In this document: positions 54,227-62,408 of the stretch, one piece after another
How the letters are laid out: the number at the start of each line of letters is the position of its first letter
Position numbering within the stretch: position 1 is the stretch's first letter
Assembly: GCF_036607905.1 (NCBI RefSeq)
Contig: NZ_CP144555.1
Span: 3,596,001-3,660,000 of the forward strand
DNA length: 64,000 nt
DNA from: Streptomyces sp. SCSIO 75703
Lineage (GTDB): Bacteria; Actinomycetota; Actinomycetes; Streptomycetales; Streptomycetaceae
Direction: 5' to 3'
Program-made: the position numbers and the translations under genes
Notes under the pieces: generated by a model
What the model was told of the DNA's origin: nothing
Databases searched by the model: none
What the model saw: only the letters and a program-made list of their open reading frames with translations

Positions 54227-55339
54227 AAGGCGGGGAAGCCTTGCGCGTCCGAGGCGGGCGGGAAGTCTCCGTGGATGTTCATCCGCCGAGGCCGGGTCGG
54301 TGGCCGGCGACCGCTCGTCGCCTCGCACCTGCCGATCACTCGCAAGGCGACCCCGGCGGAGAGTGCTCAGCACAAGGCCACCAAGGAGAGGGTGGTAGAG
54401 ACCGCCGCGCGGCACGGGCTGGATTCCGAGGCCGAGGTGCCCGTGGCCAACCGGCGGAGCGTCTCGGACGCAGTTGTCACCGGTCCCGGCGGTCTCAGGA
54501 TCGGCTGGGAGATCCAGTACCACCACCTCAGCCCCAGCAGTGTGCACCGGCGCTCGGTCAACGCCGTGGAGCACGGCATCACTCCGCTGTGGGTGGCGAA
54601 GGACCGGACGGCTTCCCTGATCGACCGGGCACCCTGGGCGCGGGTCGACGACATGCCGTGGAAGGACATCGCCGACGGCAAGGAGATGGTGATCCGCGGC
54701 GGGTACCGACACCTCGAAGTCTGGAAGTGCGTACCGAGCAGCGAGCGCCACTGCCTCATCAGTGAGGGTGCCAGCTATTGTGACGCGATTCACGCGGACT
54801 GGTTTGTGCCCGCGCTGTGTCTGCCGGAGCGGAAGCCCGTCCACATCGAGGACCTGGTCCTGCAGAGCGCGACGGGCGAGAGCGTCCCGGTCTACGTGCC
54901 CAGTCGAGGGAACGGCCGCGCCGGCCGTCACATGTGGGTGTCGGCCGACGACCGTGCTCTGTGGCAGGAGCTCATCGGTGAGAAGGCCCCGCTCCCCACG
55001 GCCCCGGCCGAAGACGAGGACGACGTGATCACCTTCGCCGAGCAGGAGATCGACCGCACCTGCCGAGCGGGAGAGGATGGCTGGTTCGTCAGCGACGGCC
55101 GACCCCTTCGTGATCTCGATCAACCGACCGGCGGCTTCACGCTGCCACGCATGCCGGTCCAGCGCTCCCGCGACCCGATGCGGATCACTGATGTCGAGCG
55201 GGCTGCCGCCTCCGCCGCACTGGGATGCCCGCCATGGGAGCTCGGGCTGTGTGCGGGCTGCGGTCAGCTGATGCGGCGATACGGCCGGAACGCCGCCATG
55301 TACTGCAACGTGTGCCGGGCCGCCCTCAACGGGCGGTAA
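54176..55339 (+). CDS. CoiA-like competence/nuclease-type protein
   Basis: ATG 54176 (GAAGAG 3 nt upstream) gives 387 residues, though the frame is open far upstream. The N-terminal part has LLECLAHKAGKPCAS and SPWMFIRRGRV, then AESAQHKATKERVVETAARH, SVSDAVVTGPGGLRIGWEIQYHH, a segment resembling the CoiA nuclease core (DV...G...EIQ). WVSADDRALWQELIG follows, and the C terminus holds CAGCGQLMRRYG with a later CNVC, a zinc ribbon. CoiA proteins aid uptake of DNA in Firmicutes; in Streptomyces they are mobile-element accessory proteins of unknown role. The start and N terminus are uncertain because of the opposite-strand gene. Confidence 0.65.
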   Translation: MTSVSERNPQLLECLAHKAGKPCASEAGGKSPWMFIRRGRVGGRRPLVASHLPITRKATPAESAQHKATKERVVETAARHGLDSEAEVPVANRRSVSDAVVTGPGGLRIGWEIQYHHLSPSSVHRRSVNAVEHGITPLWVAKDRTASLIDRAPWARVDDMPWKDIADGKEMVIRGGYRHLEVWKCVPSSERHCLISEGASYCDAIHADWFVPALCLPERKPVHIEDLVLQSATGESVPVYVPSRGNGRAGRHMWVSADDRALWQELIGEKAPLPTAPAEDEDDVITFAEQEIDRTCRAGEDGWFVSDGRPLRDLDQPTGGFTLPRMPVQRSRDPMRITDVERAAASAALGCPPWELGLCAGCGQLMRRYGRNAAMYCNVCRAALNGR

Positions 55340-55346
55340 CCGCAAC

Positions 55347-55366
55347 TGAGACCAAAAATGAGACCA
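55347..55366 (+). repeat. short direct repeat TGAGACCA
   Basis: TGAGACCA (55347-55354) is repeated at 55359-55366, four As apart, just after the CoiA-like stop and before the terminator. It looks like debris of a recombination or binding site; function unknown. Confidence 0.4.
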
Positions 55367-55371
55367 TCAAC

Positions 55372-55409
55372 GTCGTAGGGCCCCGCTGCGAACAGCGGGG
55401 CCCTACGAC
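55372..55409. terminator. 17-bp terminator after the CoiA-like gene
   Basis: GTCGTAGGGCCCCGCTG (55372-55388) and CAGCGGGGCCCTACGAC (55393-55409) form a perfect stem with loop CGAA. It lies 13 bp before the IS left end. Confidence 0.85.
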
Positions 55410-55419
55410 ATCGTGCCCG

Positions 55420-55422
55420 GTG
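55420..55422. repeat. 3-bp target duplication GTG (left copy)
   Basis: GTG lies directly before the left inverted repeat of the IS3 element and is repeated at 56753-56755 just after the right one. Confidence 0.6.
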
Positions 55423-55453
55423 TGAGGTTCCCCCGTTGCTCGGGAGGGGCTGA

Positions 55454-56377
55454 TCAGCTGGTCAGAGCGGGTTGGCGGGGTTTCAGGTTCGCTCGTTCGG
55501 ACGCTGCCTGCTCGGCGTAGTGCTTCTCTTCGAACTCGACGGGGCTGAGGTAGCCGAGGCGTTTCTGGATGCGCCGACTGTTGTAGAACCCGTCGATGTA
55601 CTCGAAGAGCGCGAGGTTCGCCTCGGCCCGGGTGGCGAAGGTGCGGCCGCGGAGGCCCTCGGTCTTGATGAGCATCCAGAGGTTCTCCGCGAGGGCGTTG
55701 TCGTACGAGTCCCCGACGGAGCCCATGGATGCCTCAATTCCTGCCCGCACCAAGCGTGTTGTGAGCTTCACGGACGTGTACTGACAGCCGTGGTCCGCAT
55801 GGTGAATCAGCTGGCCGGGTTCGACCTCCCGGGACGCGAGGGCGTACTCGAGGGTGGCCAGCACGAGGTCGGCGTCCGCGTGGGCGGAGGCCTCCCAGGC
55901 CACCACCCGGCGGGAGAACGCGTCCCTGATCGCCGACAGCCACAAGGGCCCCTCAAGGGTCGAGATCATGGTGAGGTCGGTGACCCACAGCCGGTTCGGC
56001 CTGTCGGCGGTGAAGTCGCGCCTGACCAAATCCGGGGCGAGGTCGGCGTCCCGGTCGCGGCGGGTGAAGCCCTTGCCCGTCCGGCGGGGACTGATCCCGG
56101 CGAGGCCGGCTTCGCGCATGAGCCGTTCAACTCGTTTGCGGCCGACGTGGACGCCTTCGCGTTTCAGGACAGCGTGCACGCGGGGCGAGCCGTAGATTCC
56201 GCCGGAGTCGGTGTGGATCTGCTGGATCTGCCTGGTCAGCTCGGTGTCCCGGCGGTGCCGTTCGCACGGCTCCTTCTTCGCCCGGCGCCAGCGGTAGTAG
56301 GTGGAGGAGGGGATGTGCAGTTCCCGGAGGGTGGGCTCGACCTCCAGGTTCTCGTGCTCGTCGAGGAGCGCGGTCAC
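55454..56377 (-). CDS. IS3-family transposase OrfB (DDE catalytic subunit)
   Basis: The frame of 307 residues opens with HTH_21-like THDSG GIYGSPRVHAVLKREGV and has the rve core: LWVTDLTMISTLEGPLWL (first Asp), VVAWEASAHADADLV, HHADHGCQYTS (second Asp in the DHG loop) and DNALAENLWMLIKTEG (catalytic Glu). It is normally made as an OrfAB fusion by a -1 shift at T-TTT-TTC in the orfA end. The GTG at 56377 overlaps the orfA stop. Confidence 0.92.
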   Translation of the reverse strand: MTALLDEHENLEVEPTLRELHIPSSTYYRWRRAKKEPCERHRRDTELTRQIQQIHTDSGGIYGSPRVHAVLKREGVHVGRKRVERLMREAGLAGISPRRTGKGFTRRDRDADLAPDLVRRDFTADRPNRLWVTDLTMISTLEGPLWLSAIRDAFSRRVVAWEASAHADADLVLATLEYALASREVEPGQLIHHADHGCQYTSVKLTTRLVRAGIEASMGSVGDSYDNALAENLWMLIKTEGLRGRTFATRAEANLALFEYIDGFYNSRRIQKRLGYLSPVEFEEKHYAEQAASERANLKPRQPALTS

Positions 56378-56682
56378 CTGGGCCGGGTCGGGTCGAGCTG
56401 TGCCGCGAAAAAAGCCGAGGCCGTCCGCAGGATCTCGTTCGACCGCTTGAGCTGGGTGTTCTCCTTGCGCAGCGCGGTCAGCTCGGCGCGTTCGTCGCTG
56501 GTGAGCAGGTCGTCGCGTTCGCCGGCGTCGGCCTCGGCCTGGCGGATCCAGCCGCGCAGGGCCTCGTGATGGACACCGAGTTCCTCGGCCATGCGGCGGA
56601 TCACGGGCTTCGGCTCCGCGGTGCGGTACATCCGCACCGCGCGCTCACGCAACTCCAGTGGGTATTTCCTCGGGGCAGGCAT
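56374..56682 (-). CDS. IS3-family transposase OrfA (DNA-binding subunit)
   Basis: The 102-residue protein starts with MPAPRKYPLELRERAVRMY, has the helix-turn-helix RMAEELGVHHEALRGWI and a leucine-zipper-type helix LTALRKENTQLKRSNEILR. Near its end the minus-strand codons GCT-TTT-TTC form a T-TTT-TTC heptamer; a -1 shift there continues in the OrfB frame with no stop codon. ATG 56682 is the start. Confidence 0.9.
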   Translation of the reverse strand: MPAPRKYPLELRERAVRMYRTAEPKPVIRRMAEELGVHHEALRGWIRQAEADAGERDDLLTSDERAELTALRKENTQLKRSNEILRTASAFFAAQLDPTRPR

Positions 56683-56752
56683 CAGCAGGGCTCCTCTCTG
56701 TGAGTCCTACCTGACCTGCTGTCACCATTCTCCGCATCTCGGGGGAACCTCA

Positions 56753-56755
56753 GTG
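56753..56755. repeat. 3-bp target duplication GTG (right copy)
   Basis: Matches the GTG at 55420-55422 on the other side of the insertion sequence. Confidence 0.6.
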
Positions 56756-56762
56756 AGGCACT

Positions 56763-56817
56763 GGCGGAGGATAAGGGATTCGAACCCTTGAGGGGTTGCC
56801 CCCAACACGCTTTCCAA
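56763..56817 (-). other. 3' fragment of tRNA-Ser(GGA): probable attachment site of an integrative element
   Basis: The minus strand reads the last 55 nt of a tRNA-Ser(GGA): anticodon loop TTGGAAA, 3' anticodon stem GCGTG, long variable arm, T arm AAGGG-TTCGAAT-CCCTT and the acceptor 3' strand ATCCTCC with GCC after it. The sequence turns foreign exactly before the anticodon loop (the CACGC stem arm is missing). Tyrosine integrases that use tRNA genes leave such 3' copies with the crossover at the anticodon loop. The intact gene must lie elsewhere, likely at the other end of the element. Confidence 0.8.
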
Positions 56818-57026
56818 CTGTCCGCGTGACCGTACAGCGGTGTTCGCAGGGGTTCGCGCGGCAGGTCAGAGGAGGTGCACGGACGGCGGTGAACCGTGGC
56901 GGCCGTCGGTGCACTGGACAAAGACGAGGACAAGAACCGGTGCCGCGCACACACCTCCATGGCTCGGCACTCGGTGCGCAGGAGAAACTGTGCTCGCACA
57001 CGAAGGGACGTGGGATCATCGTCACC
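56818..57026. other. promoter spacer upstream of the cytosine methyltransferase gene
   Basis: It holds an inverted repeat, GTGCACGGACGGC (56875-56887) with GCCGTCGGTGCAC (56902-56914), 12 of 13 matched. The repeat is a possible operator for the methyltransferase gene, about 115-150 bp from its ATG. No gene is seen. Confidence 0.45.
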
Positions 57027-58208
57027 ATGCCAAGCCCGGACGCCGCCACTCGAACACTGACCGTTGCTGGGCTATTCGCTGGCATCGGCGGAGTCGAGCT
57101 CGGGCTCAAGGCGGCAGGCATGCAGACCAAGCTGCTCTGCGAGTGGTGGGAGCCCGCCCAGGCCGTCCTGCAGCAGCAGTTTCCGGGCATCCCACTGCAC
57201 GACGACATCCAGACCCTGCCAGCGCTTCCCGATGTGGACGTGGTGACGGCCGGTTTCCCCTGCACGGACCTGTCACAGGCCGGACGGACGGCTGGCATCC
57301 ATGGGGAAGCGTCTGGGATGGTCAAACACCTCATCAAGCTCCTAGGCGACGCCTCACCGCAGTGGGTGGTCATCGAGAACGTACGAAACATGCTGGCGCT
57401 GGACCGCGGCACAGCCATGGAGTACCTGGTTGGCGAGTTCGAGCGGCTCGGCTACACATGGGCGTACCGACTCGTTGACTCCCGCTTCACAGGCGTACCG
57501 CAGCGACGTCAGCGCGTGATCTTCGTCGCTTCCCGTACGGAAGATCCCTGCTCGGTGCTCTTCGCGGATGACGCAGGGGAACGCGCTGAGAGCGACTACC
57601 GCGAGGACGCTTTCGGGTTCTACTGGACCGAAGGCAACACCGGCCTGGGTTGGGCGCAGGACGCGCTCCCCACCCTCAAGGGGGGGTCGGGCCTCGGCAT
57701 CCCGTCGGCGCCGGCCATGTGGGTACGCGAGGCCGAGCCGGGGCGGGCCATCCTGACGCCGAGAATTGAGGACGCCGAAGCGTTGCAAGGCTTCCCTCGA
57801 GGCTGGACTGAGCCTGCGCTTAGCAAGGCGAAGCCTGGCGTCAGGTGGAAGCTGGTAGGTAACGCCGTCACCGTCGGCGTCTCCGAGTGGCTGGGGCGCC
57901 GGCTAGTCGACCCCGGCACGTACGACGACTCAAGCCAGGAACTACTGGTGAAGGGGATGCGCTGGCCCACGGCTGCCTGGGGCAGCGCGAGCCAGCGATG
58001 GTCCGTCCCCATGAGCTTGTGGCCTGAGACCCACAGGTATCAGCACCTTTTGGACGTGATCGACGTGGACGAGGCTGCTCCACTGAGCCTTCGTGCCACA
58101 ACAGGCTTCCACGGCCGACTCCTCAGGAGTCGACTCCGCTACCCACAAGCCTTCTCGGATGCGCTCAAGCTGCATGCAGAGCAGATGTCCAGCCCTGTGC
58201 CTGCCTAG
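57027..58208 (+). CDS. DNA (cytosine-5) methyltransferase
   Basis: The start ATG 57027 gives 393 residues. C5-methyltransferase motifs are in order: I FAGIGG (17-22), IV GFPCTDLSQAG with catalytic Cys79, VI ENV (117-119), VIII QRRQR (159-163), IX ILTPRIEDAEALQGFPRGWT and X VGNAVTV. The target-recognition region lies between VIII and IX and is short (about 70 residues), so the recognition site is probably small. It methylates cytosine in DNA as half of a restriction-modification pair or as an orphan. The gene that follows, after a hairpin, is the best nuclease candidate. It lies next to the tRNA-Ser att scar. Confidence 0.9.
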   Translation: MPSPDAATRTLTVAGLFAGIGGVELGLKAAGMQTKLLCEWWEPAQAVLQQQFPGIPLHDDIQTLPALPDVDVVTAGFPCTDLSQAGRTAGIHGEASGMVKHLIKLLGDASPQWVVIENVRNMLALDRGTAMEYLVGEFERLGYTWAYRLVDSRFTGVPQRRQRVIFVASRTEDPCSVLFADDAGERAESDYREDAFGFYWTEGNTGLGWAQDALPTLKGGSGLGIPSAPAMWVREAEPGRAILTPRIEDAEALQGFPRGWTEPALSKAKPGVRWKLVGNAVTVGVSEWLGRRLVDPGTYDDSSQELLVKGMRWPTAAWGSASQRWSVPMSLWPETHRYQHLLDVIDVDEAAPLSLRATTGFHGRLLRSRLRYPQAFSDALKLHAEQMSSPVPA

Positions 58209-58234
58209 CAGAGCAGCCCAAACGAGGGCTCAGG

Positions 58235-58273
58235 GCTCATCCCGCCGTTCTTCGTCTGAGCGGTGGGATGAGC
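58235..58273 (+). terminator. terminator after the methyltransferase gene
   Basis: GCTCATCCCGCCG (58235-58247) pairs with CGGTGGGATGAGC (58261-58273), 12 of 13 matched, loop 13 nt. Confidence 0.7.
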
Positions 58274-58366
58274 ACTGGAGGACGAGCCGTGTGATCGGCG
58301 GTCCGCTGATGAGGCGTCAGTGGCAGGCCGGGGGGAGCGATAGGGTGCCCCCGAAAGGGGTGGGTC

Positions 58367-59200
58367 TTGGAAGCCGTCGACATTCTCACAAGGAGCCTCA
58401 GTAAGGCCGTTCCCATCAATGGCCAGATGCTCCAGTACCACGGTCGCAGCGACCGGCACGGCCAGCTCATCTGCTGGGGAATCCTCTTCGACCTGATGCT
58501 GACGAGTGACTTGCTGCGCTGGCACGTGGAGTCAGGCAAGGTGGTCTTCGGCATCAATCACACGCTGAGGAGCTTCTCACCGGAGAAGAAGAAGCGCCTC
58601 GACTTGGTGCTTTGCCGTCCGAAGGCCGGCGCCCCTGTCCCGAGGAGGCCCCAAACCCTCCACACGCTCGTGGACAAGCACGGCATCGAGCTCACTCCCA
58701 GACAGTGGGGGCTGCTGCAGGACTTGCCTGTGATCACAGAGGGGCCGGTCGGCAGCGTCCTTGTGGCGCTTGAGGCGAAGGCGTGCATGACCGAGCACAT
58801 CAAGGCGCTCCCGCGACTCTACGACGAGCTGAACTCAAGCCATCAAATCGTGCATGGCCACTCAAGCCAGGCTCTCTCGATCGGCTTCTTCATGGTCAAT
58901 GCGGCTGAAGAGTTCTATAGCCCGACGAACACGGCGAAACCGGGACCAAATAAGCACAGGCAGCCCCACGCGCTGAGGAGAGCAGTCGCACAGGTCACTG
59001 ATCTCCCTCGCCGTAGCCATCACAGCTCCCAGGGCTTTGACGGGTTGGGGATCGTGGTGGTGGACATGGTCAACGACGGCGTTAGTCCATGCACGCTGGT
59101 TACGGCCCCTCCGGCTCCTGCGGAGGACGATGTCCTGCATTACGACTCGATGGTGCAGCGCATGGCCCACGAGTACGACACCCGCTTCTCCATGATCTGA
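58367..59200 (+). CDS. candidate PD-(D/E)XK restriction endonuclease partner
   Basis: I do not recognise the family. TTG 58367 follows GGGGTGGG; an in-frame ATG 60 nt later is an alternative. The 277-residue protein has a possible PD-(D/E)XK nuclease core: KKRLDLVLCRP with Asp79 and, after a strand, VLVALEAKACMTEH with Glu136-Ala-Lys138. The gap of 57 residues between Asp and ExK is long but occurs in this superfamily. LYDELNSSHQIVHGHSSQ and a hydrophobic strand SIGFFMVNAAEEFY follow. Its place right after a cytosine methyltransferase, in the same direction but with a terminator between, fits a restriction enzyme with separate expression. The nuclease call is inference. Confidence 0.6.
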   Translation: MEAVDILTRSLSKAVPINGQMLQYHGRSDRHGQLICWGILFDLMLTSDLLRWHVESGKVVFGINHTLRSFSPEKKKRLDLVLCRPKAGAPVPRRPQTLHTLVDKHGIELTPRQWGLLQDLPVITEGPVGSVLVALEAKACMTEHIKALPRLYDELNSSHQIVHGHSSQALSIGFFMVNAAEEFYSPTNTAKPGPNKHRQPHALRRAVAQVTDLPRRSHHSSQGFDGLGIVVVDMVNDGVSPCTLVTAPPAPAEDDVLHYDSMVQRMAHEYDTRFSMI

Positions 59201-59214
59201 CGCATCGAGCCGTA

Positions 59215-59242
59215 CCGTGTCGTCGGCAAGCCGACGACACGG
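59215..59242. terminator. terminator between the candidate nuclease and DUF4238 genes
   Basis: CCGTGTCGTCGG (59215-59226) pairs perfectly with CCGACGACACGG (59231-59242), loop CAAG. Confidence 0.85.
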
Positions 59243-59291
59243 CCTCGCATGAGGTGCGCCAGGCCACGCACATGGGCGGGGCTGACTAGGC

Positions 59292-60212
59292 TTACGCGGT
59301 GATTCCAGGCTTGTACCCATGAAGGAACGCTGGCGCGACCAGTTGTTGCCGCTCCAGCAGGCCAGGGAGCTCTCGTGCGAGCTTGGGGTGGGTTTGCTTC
59401 CAGTGACGGGAGTGCGCTACAAACTCCCGGCTGTTGAACACGGTGAATCGGTTGATGGCGGCCACATTCAGGTGGGACACCTCATTCGGATCACGGGAAA
59501 TGACGAGGGCGAGGCTGCGGCCGAGCGGCACAGTGATTCGCCGGAAATTGGTGAAGCCGATGCCAACGCCGTGATCGAAGAAGCCAGCAGGTATGCCCGT
59601 CGGTGGGGTGCCCACGATTCCTGACATGCACAGAGGGTTGTCACTGACGATCAGGCCGCCCCCACGCGGCCTGTAGCAGGCCCAGTGCATATCCCTGGAC
59701 AGCAGGACCGCCACGAGGTGGTTCCACTGGTCCTTGTAGTGGGCGTCCTCGTCGTTGCGCGCCTTCCACGGCCAGATCACTGACTGGGCAATGAGCCCCA
59801 TCATGCTGGACTGAACTTCTTTCTCGGTCAGTCCGTAGTCGTTGGCGCCTACGGATTGACTGACTACGTGTCGTAGGAAGCGGCTGCGCTGCCATTGCAG
59901 GGCGAGTAGCCACGCCAAAGCCTCCCGGGCATGCTCAGGCACGGCACGTTCACGGCGTTGCACGAGCTCCTTGACCACGGTGGCGGCCTGTCCTTCGATG
60001 TCGCCCATGGCGGCTTCCATCGATGAGTGGTCCGGTTCTTGTCCAGGCTGGTAGATCGAATGCCCGTACTTGCGCTGACCTATCTCCTTTACATTCCTAT
60101 GAAAGGCACGTCCGCTGACCCATTGGTGCACGTATAGTTGCCCGCCTTGTTCCGCGAAGTACTTAAGCAGGAACTGGGGGACGAAGTGGTGGTTCACAGG
60201 GTGCGACGGCAT
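59292..60212 (-). CDS. DUF4238 domain protein
   Basis: ATG 60212 gives 306 residues. The N terminus SHPVNHHFVPQFLLKYFAEQ is the DUF4238 hallmark (HHFVPQF). Further conserved parts are WLLALQWQRSRFLRH, RGGGLIVSDNPLCM, and VPLGRSLALVISRDP near the end. The protein is a single domain with no membrane helix. DUF4238 proteins are spread by mobile elements in many bacteria and are often found near defence genes; the biochemical role is unknown. The His residues at the start could hold a metal. It is convergent with the candidate nuclease gene. Confidence 0.83.
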   Translation of the reverse strand: MPSHPVNHHFVPQFLLKYFAEQGGQLYVHQWVSGRAFHRNVKEIGQRKYGHSIYQPGQEPDHSSMEAAMGDIEGQAATVVKELVQRRERAVPEHAREALAWLLALQWQRSRFLRHVVSQSVGANDYGLTEKEVQSSMMGLIAQSVIWPWKARNDEDAHYKDQWNHLVAVLLSRDMHWACYRPRGGGLIVSDNPLCMSGIVGTPPTGIPAGFFDHGVGIGFTNFRRITVPLGRSLALVISRDPNEVSHLNVAAINRFTVFNSREFVAHSRHWKQTHPKLARELPGLLERQQLVAPAFLHGYKPGITA

Positions 60213-60479
60213 GGGGTGACTGTAGCGGTGCCGAGCAGGGAGGGAGGCGGGGCTATGGAACGGATTTTCAAGACCACCCGGATCTGATCGACCGAATGCG
60301 ACTTGACCTGCGCGAGCGCCCCATCAGCGAGTGCCGCCTAATCCAAGTGGGCCAGAGGTTGGCCGCGCCGCAATGAGGCAACATGGCCAACCCCGCCAGC
60401 ATCCGACCAGCCCGGGGCTACGACCTCTTCGTCCCGAAGCAACTCGGGTGGGCGCCTGCCCTCGGGGGTGCACGACGGC
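60213..60479. other. spacer upstream of the DUF4238 gene with a possible gene remnant
   Basis: No complete gene. On the plus strand 60283-60378 reads RMRLDLRERPISECRLIQVG then QRLAAPQ and a stop; it looks like the C-terminal end of a lost gene. The DUF4238 promoter lies at its left part. Confidence 0.4.
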
Positions 60480-62243
60480 TCAGGTAGCTCGCCACCGAGC
60501 GTTCTTCGAGCGAGCCTTTCCGACGAGCTCAACGCGGCCTTTGTCACGCAGGGCTTTCAAAGCGCCTCTCACCTGACCAGAATCCAGCCCCGTCCGTTCC
60601 TCGATTTCATGCCTGAGGAGGGATTCAGACCCCAGAGCAGACAGCACCTTATTCTGCAGATCACTAAGGGGTTCAGGTCCGTCTGATGTGCTCAACAGCG
60701 GGAAGGCTTCCTCGACGAATTCCTCCAAAACTTCCTCGGCATGCTCGTCTACCTGCCCCGCAAGCGTGTAAACGGTTGACCCGCGGGTCCCTACTTGCTC
60801 AACAATTCCTCGATCGACTAGGTCCTTCAGATCCCTGCTAGCAGCCCGACTGTCTTGCACTCCTGTAGCAGCGCGATAGGAGCTATTAGTCATGACCTCG
60901 CCATTCCGCATCATGACTAGCGCGGTCATTTGCGGCCTCGAAAGCGGGTCCGAAGAAAGGCTGCTAAGCCAATTCAGGGCATCCTCATCGATCAGTGTGT
61001 GATTGGGGAATTCCGCAGTAAATGACGAGATGTCGTCGGTGAATCGTGGAGGCTCCATGCCTGAATCCACGAGGGCAATACGCATTCGCGCAATCCCGCT
61101 GCCGCGATTCTCGCAAACCATGCGATTATCGCTATAGGGGGTGTCTTCGAGGATTTTCAGGAGCGCCTTATTTCGTGAGGAGGAGATGGTTTCGGTGCCA
61201 AGTGAACCCACCTCTACCGGACCGTAGAGCCCTCCGGGGTTACGGATGACCAGTCGGTCTGGGTACATCTCCACCTGGACCTGCATACCTCTGGCGAGCT
61301 CAGAGTAGTCTCGATGTACCAGCGCATTCACTAGCGCCTCGCGCAGTACTTCTTCGGGATACTCCCACTCGTCTGTCCTGAACAGGCCTGTCACAATGCT
61401 GCGGCGCCGCATATTGCGCTTGAGGACGCGGATGCATTCGCTCACCATCTCGGGAATTGACCCGTCAATGGATCTGTTCTCAGTGAAACGCTCACCCGAA
61501 GGTCCTAGTACACCAGCCTCAGGCGTAGGGTATGCAACGAACGTGATGTCCAGTTGCGGTTCGAACTGCTGCGGATAGACCCCGAACACGAGCAAGCCAG
61601 CAAGTGAGGGGACCAATCTCTCGTCATGGTTTACGAGGACATTTAGCATTCGCAGCGCTTCAGCATCACTGATTCTGCTAAAGATCGGCGATTTGGTTTC
61701 GCGAACGCGGCGGAGGAACGCGCGGATCAGTTCGCTATCGAGGTCTTCTAGGGAAGCTTCAAGGATCGGCTTTAGATCTTGCTTCTGCTCATTCCTGTTC
61801 GCCAGAAGAAGTGAGACTTCGTAGTCGGTGAGCTTTCGGTCGCCATCGCTTACTCGCACCCTTGATCCAGCCCAGGGTCCTAGGCTCTTCTTGTGGCATG
61901 GCCTTTGGTCCTTTGGCGTGGGTGGAATGTAGCACGTGAGCACATGTTTTCCATCTACCTCGAAAGCCTGCATCTCAGCGCGCACCGGTGGTTCCATCTC
62001 GCTGCACACCACTGCGAGATTTGCTTCGATTTTTGCAGGTTCATGTACCCCAACAACGGAGAAGTCAGTCTTCTCGTCGACGCCGAGAACGACGAGTCCA
62101 CCTTGAGCGTTCGCGAAGGCGCTAATTGTTTCCCACATGCTTGCCGGCAGACCACCCTGTGAACGCTTCACCTCACACGTGAAGTGATCCCCGCCGAACC
62201 GGCGCAGCTTCGCAAGCAAGTCTTGCAAGTCAGCTTCCGTCAC
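60480..62243 (-). CDS. AlbA_2 / HATPase (Schlafen- or RecG-C-like) ATP-binding protein
   Basis: GTG 62243 follows GGAGGAGG at 7 nt. The 587-residue protein has an AlbA_2 domain (about 10-135): HFTCEVKRSQGG, TISAFANAQGGLVVLGVDEKT and EMQAFEVDGKHVLTCYI. A middle part has FLRRVRETKSPIFSRISDAE and LVPSLAGLLVFG. A HATPase_c_4-like region (about 330-430) shows LREALVNALVHRDY and ENRGSGIARMR. Two winged-helix segments end the protein (about 460-510, 535-587; SESLLRHEIEERTGLDSGQV). Such proteins act as regulators, or as defence proteins related to Schlafen domains. The gene is visibly poorer in G+C than its surroundings. Confidence 0.86.
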   Translation of the reverse strand: MTEADLQDLLAKLRRFGGDHFTCEVKRSQGGLPASMWETISAFANAQGGLVVLGVDEKTDFSVVGVHEPAKIEANLAVVCSEMEPPVRAEMQAFEVDGKHVLTCYIPPTPKDQRPCHKKSLGPWAGSRVRVSDGDRKLTDYEVSLLLANRNEQKQDLKPILEASLEDLDSELIRAFLRRVRETKSPIFSRISDAEALRMLNVLVNHDERLVPSLAGLLVFGVYPQQFEPQLDITFVAYPTPEAGVLGPSGERFTENRSIDGSIPEMVSECIRVLKRNMRRRSIVTGLFRTDEWEYPEEVLREALVNALVHRDYSELARGMQVQVEMYPDRLVIRNPGGLYGPVEVGSLGTETISSSRNKALLKILEDTPYSDNRMVCENRGSGIARMRIALVDSGMEPPRFTDDISSFTAEFPNHTLIDEDALNWLSSLSSDPLSRPQMTALVMMRNGEVMTNSSYRAATGVQDSRAASRDLKDLVDRGIVEQVGTRGSTVYTLAGQVDEHAEEVLEEFVEEAFPLLSTSDGPEPLSDLQNKVLSALGSESLLRHEIEERTGLDSGQVRGALKALRDKGRVELVGKARSKNARWRAT

Positions 62244-62408
62244 TTGTCTGCCTCCTCCCTGTCTGGGGAGCCTCAGAGTAGCGTCTTGGTAGCCCTCGCT
62301 CCCATGATGTACCCATGATGATTGAAAAAACTTGCATGAGGCCACGCCAGGTCAGTCGCCTTGGCGGTCAAGTCTGCCCGTGACCTGCCCGTTAGCCGCC
62401 GCAAGGCG

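Larger units (their letters stand above)
55423..56752 (-). mobile_element. IS3-family insertion sequence, complete (1,330 bp)
   Basis: Terminal inverted repeats begin TGAGGTTCCCCCG (left, 55423-55435) and end CGGGGGAACCTCA (right, 56740-56752). Two overlapping frames on the minus strand encode OrfA (56374-56682) and the DDE transposase OrfB (55454-56377). The flanks carry a GTG direct duplication (55420-55422, 56753-56755). Frames, ends and duplication are all intact, so it is likely a recent, possibly active insertion. It sits immediately next to the tRNA-Ser(GGA) fragment. Confidence 0.9.
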
